64,000 bases of DNA from Desulfosporosinus sp. Tol-M (lineage in GTDB: Bacteria > Bacillota > Desulfitobacteriia > Desulfitobacteriales > Desulfitobacteriaceae). Under the pieces are notes generated by a model. It had not been told where the DNA came from and ran no database searches. It was given only the letters and a program-made list of their open reading frames with translations. The position numbers and the translations under genes were made by a program. Shown piece by piece: positions 62,175 to 64,000 of this stretch. Position 1 is the stretch's first letter. Each line of letters begins with the position of its first letter. Location of the stretch: positions 1-64,000 of the forward strand of contig JQID01000201.1 of NCBI GenBank assembly GCA_000770645.1, written 5' to 3'.

Positions 62175-62351
62175 TTAATTACCGCTTGCTTTTACAACCT
62201 TTTTTCTTAATTCTTGGATTCGCATTTTGCTGGCTGCGGCATCGTGTTTTGTTTTTTCTATCAGTTCCACAGGTTTAAGATCTTTTGTATTCTCGTAGTT
62301 TTCATGTCTGATCTGGTGAATATCATCAATTGTAAACTTCGCGCTCATCAT
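62175..62351 (-). CDS. Antitoxin-like protein downstream of PIN toxin
   Basis: The 58-aa frame (start MMSAKFTIDDIHQIRHENYE, end RIQELRKKVVKASGN) is highly charged and helical, resembling small antitoxins encoded with PIN-domain toxins. Its ATG overlaps the toxin stop (ATGA) and is preceded by AAGGAG. The toxin-first order is the reverse of the usual one. It lies within the typical size and arrangement range, but the family is not certain. Confidence 0.7.
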   Translation of the reverse strand: MMSAKFTIDDIHQIRHENYENTKDLKPVELIEKTKHDAAASKMRIQELRKKVVKASGN

Positions 62352-62824
62352 TCTTCTCCTTTCAGCATCATAGACGGTGGGAGTATATTGATTTCATTGT
62401 AATCCAACAGCTTATTTACAGCCTGTACCTTATTAATGGTTCTAATATTGACAAAGTGCTTAAAATTCCAGCTAACGATATATAGGCATCCGATTATGGT
62501 AGCGATTGCAATATGGCGGCAATCATCCCTGCTTTTTTGGCTTAAAACCCCGTGTCTTATATACTCTTCTGCCAAGGCAATTATCTCTGGAGCTTCTTCA
62601 ACTTCTTCATAATCAATTTGACTAAGATATACGAAAAGCTGAGACCGTTTCGGTTCAGGACATTTGGCCAGTTCAGCTAAAGTCAGGTCGGAGACAGAAA
62701 CTTTATAGTAAATTTTAATAATCTCTTGCCAAAAAAGAAGCGTATCTTGCATCTTCTCCGGTGTATCTTCGGCTTCTAAATGGCTGATTACTGAGGTATC
62801 CAAATATATTTTAACCTTATTCAT
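62348..62824 (-). CDS. PIN-domain toxin (VapC-like ribonuclease)
   Basis: The 158-aa protein starts VKIYLDTSVISHLEAED, with the first catalytic Asp, has a conserved Glu in LTLAELAKC and the later acidic pair SRDDCRHIAIATIIG. This is the metal-binding set of PIN nucleases, which cut RNA when free of antitoxin. ATG at 62824 follows GGAGGATGGG. It is coupled to a downstream antitoxin gene. Confidence 0.82.
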   Translation of the reverse strand: MNKVKIYLDTSVISHLEAEDTPEKMQDTLLFWQEIIKIYYKVSVSDLTLAELAKCPEPKRSQLFVYLSQIDYEEVEEAPEIIALAEEYIRHGVLSQKSRDDCRHIAIATIIGCLYIVSWNFKHFVNIRTINKVQAVNKLLDYNEINILPPSMMLKGEE

Positions 62825-62851
62825 GATAACCCATCCTCCAATTCTTACTTA

Positions 62852-62882
62852 TAATAGTACTATTAACATTTCCGATAAGCAA
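62852..62882 (-). promoter_or_regulatory. Promoter and palindromic operator of the PIN toxin pair
   Basis: On the minus strand TTGCTT and TACTAT are separated by 17 bases (62854-62882). The -10 lies in the 14-bp perfect palindrome TAATAGTACTATTA at 62852-62865, a likely site for autorepression. Confidence 0.55.
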
Positions 62883-63241
62883 CCGCTGGCCGGAGAATAC
62901 AGATACCGGAGTCGAACGTCAGTAATGTGTTGTCTATAGAACAAATTAGCTAACACTACGGCGGCCGCTTCATTCAAACATGTTAAGCACGGCGGGTGCC
63001 GCAGTTGGGGTTCCTTTGAATGCGCAACTCAAAAAATCATATTTTGTGGAAGATAATACAAATGGCAACGCCTTATCTTGAGACAATTCAGGGAAATAGC
63101 GAGCCTAGGGTTTATGGACAATTCCTCCAGTTGCCTGCTCAAAGGGTGCTGACTTGTCCCCTTTTTGCCGCGCTTCCTGATATACTTGATTCGAGATATA
63201 GTATAATAAGCATGAAATTTAGGCCTGAAAGGATGGAATAA
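62883..63241. other. Non-coding gap before the SNF2 gene
   Basis: No gene, terminator or strong promoter could be supported in these bases. An open frame of 73 codons at 63020-63241 lacks a ribosome binding site and reads as non-protein-like sequence. Confidence 0.5.
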
Positions 63242-64000
63242 GTGGTTGCCGGCATGGAGAGACCTGAAAAGATTACATCCAAAGAGCTGATTGCGCTCAT
63301 CCAGCCGGACGGTTTGTTTGAACTGGACTGGCAGATAACTGAAGAAAAAATGGAGAGCAGCCAAATCGATTACCAGTTAGAAATCTACAGACGCTATCGG
63401 ATGGATGCGCCTGAAGCCCTTTTCCTGCTCGGTTTTTCGGAGCGCACGGTAGTCACGTCTGAATCTCTGCGTTATCTCTGGCTGATAGCTGCCGCATTTG
63501 TTCAGAAACTGGCCATGAATCCGGAGCTGGAGATTTTACGGGAAAACGCCGTGACTGAATTAGAGGAGAATGCCGTAGAGCATCTCTTGCAAAAAGCGCC
63601 CTATATAAAGGGAGCGGAATACTTAACTCCAGCCTGGGTGGAAAAGGCCTGGACAACGCTGAATCAGGCCTTTGGGAAAATGATCAAGTCCTACGAAGGC
63701 AGTGTCGGGGCATTTTTTGCTTCACATAATTCGCATGTCCAGCCGGTGGGACGGGTTTTCTTTCATCTTGTGGAGAGTAAGAAAGAGGAATACCCGTTTG
63801 CTTTTTTGGCGACTTATGCGGCGGGTGTCTCGGCTAATGGCCAAGCAAAGCACCTCCCACTGAAAAATGCGCTGGTAGACTATGGGAAGCAGAGCAGAAA
63901 GCTGCTGGAACTTCTTTCGACTGTGCATAAGGCCTCTCAGAAAAGCACCTTTATTGCAGAACTCGTGGAATCGGGAGAACTATTTCATCCGCTGAGCTTA
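63242..64000 (+). CDS. SNF2-type DEAD/DEAH helicase, N-terminal part (cut by window edge)
   Basis: An open frame runs from a GTG at 63242 (AAAGGATGG ahead of it; ATG at 63254 also possible) to the window end, 253 codons. It reads MERPEKITSKELIALIQPDG, a helical region, and later AFFASHNSHVQPVGRVFFHLV, FLATYAAGVSANGQAKHLPL, KLLELLSTVHKASQKS and VESGELFHPLSL, which I recognise as the N-terminal region of the large SNF2/DEAD helicases of clostridia. The helicase motifs themselves lie outside the window. Confidence 0.65.
   Translation, partial: MVAGMERPEKITSKELIALIQPDGLFELDWQITEEKMESSQIDYQLEIYRRYRMDAPEALFLLGFSERTVVTSESLRYLWLIAAAFVQKLAMNPELEILRENAVTELEENAVEHLLQKAPYIKGAEYLTPAWVEKAWTTLNQAFGKMIKSYEGSVGAFFASHNSHVQPVGRVFFHLVESKKEEYPFAFLATYAAGVSANGQAKHLPLKNALVDYGKQSRKLLELLSTVHKASQKSTFIAELVESGELFHPLSL

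Noticed and set aside
63020-63241. 73-codon plus-strand frame before the SNF2 gene
   Set aside because: No ribosome binding site, no domain pattern and an equally long antisense frame; treated as non-coding.

Overview
The window reads as chromosome of an anaerobic, endospore-forming Firmicute of the Desulfosporosinus/Desulfitobacterium type (Peptococcaceae sensu lato). The evidence is a complete spoIIIAA-AH operon with spoIVB, spo0A and spoIIM, together with NfnAB, FolD plus FchA, an indolepyruvate:ferredoxin oxidoreductase, a sigma-54 regulated succinate dehydrogenase/fumarate reductase and a B12-dependent radical SAM protein. Placement at genus level is inferred from gene content and protein resemblance, not from a search. 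I found no tRNA, rRNA or CRISPR array.

Layout. 1-5.5 kb: a sigma-54 activator with an N-terminal NAD-type Rossmann domain, a 30-bp perfect palindrome, a -24/-12 promoter and sdhCAB. 5.6-18.9 kb: an accessory-rich stretch with cvfB, a MITE-like repeat cluster, a small membrane protein, a YaiI/YqxD protein, htpG, a MazEF-type toxin-antitoxin pair, a decayed HipA-like kinase, a class II aldolase with a Lys-Asp tail next to S-adenosylhomocysteinase, cysteine synthase, a Phd-Uma2 fusion and an ABC exporter. A second MITE-like copy lies at 18.7-18.9 kb in the opposite orientation.

19-41.8 kb is the conserved Firmicute sporulation/housekeeping block: spoIIIAA-AH, yqhY-amaP-DUF2273-nusB, folD, xseAB, ispA, dxs, tlyA, nadK, argR, recN, spoIVB, spo0A. 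Compared with Bacillus, accBC is missing between spoIIIAH and yqhY, and nfnAB and fchA flank folD. This groups NADPH/ferredoxin balancing with C1-folate (Wood-Ljungdahl methyl branch) enzymes.

42-51.9 kb looks like an amino-acid uptake and oxidation region: iorAB, a five-gene branched-chain-type ABC transporter (livKHMGF) preceded by a possible leader peptide and attenuator, then (beyond a minus-strand DUF3231 gene) an acyl-CoA ligase. A previously unlisted 47-aa membrane ORF overlaps the DUF3231 gene. 51.9-59.3 kb is a second conserved block: nudF, spoIIM, ald, yqzK-like, xerD, deoB, punA, pdp. 59.3-64 kb holds a hairpin-rich leader before a CoA-binding protein, a B12/radical SAM protein, a PIN toxin with a downstream antitoxin, and the first 253 codons of an SNF2-type helicase cut by the window edge.

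Best leads: the Rossmann-sigma54 regulator with its palindrome, the 177-bp terminal-inverted-repeat element (which also supplies the cvfB stop codon), the hidden 47-aa ORF, the putative liv leader peptide, the alternative-pairing RNA at 59.36-59.47 kb, and the Phd-Uma2 fusion.
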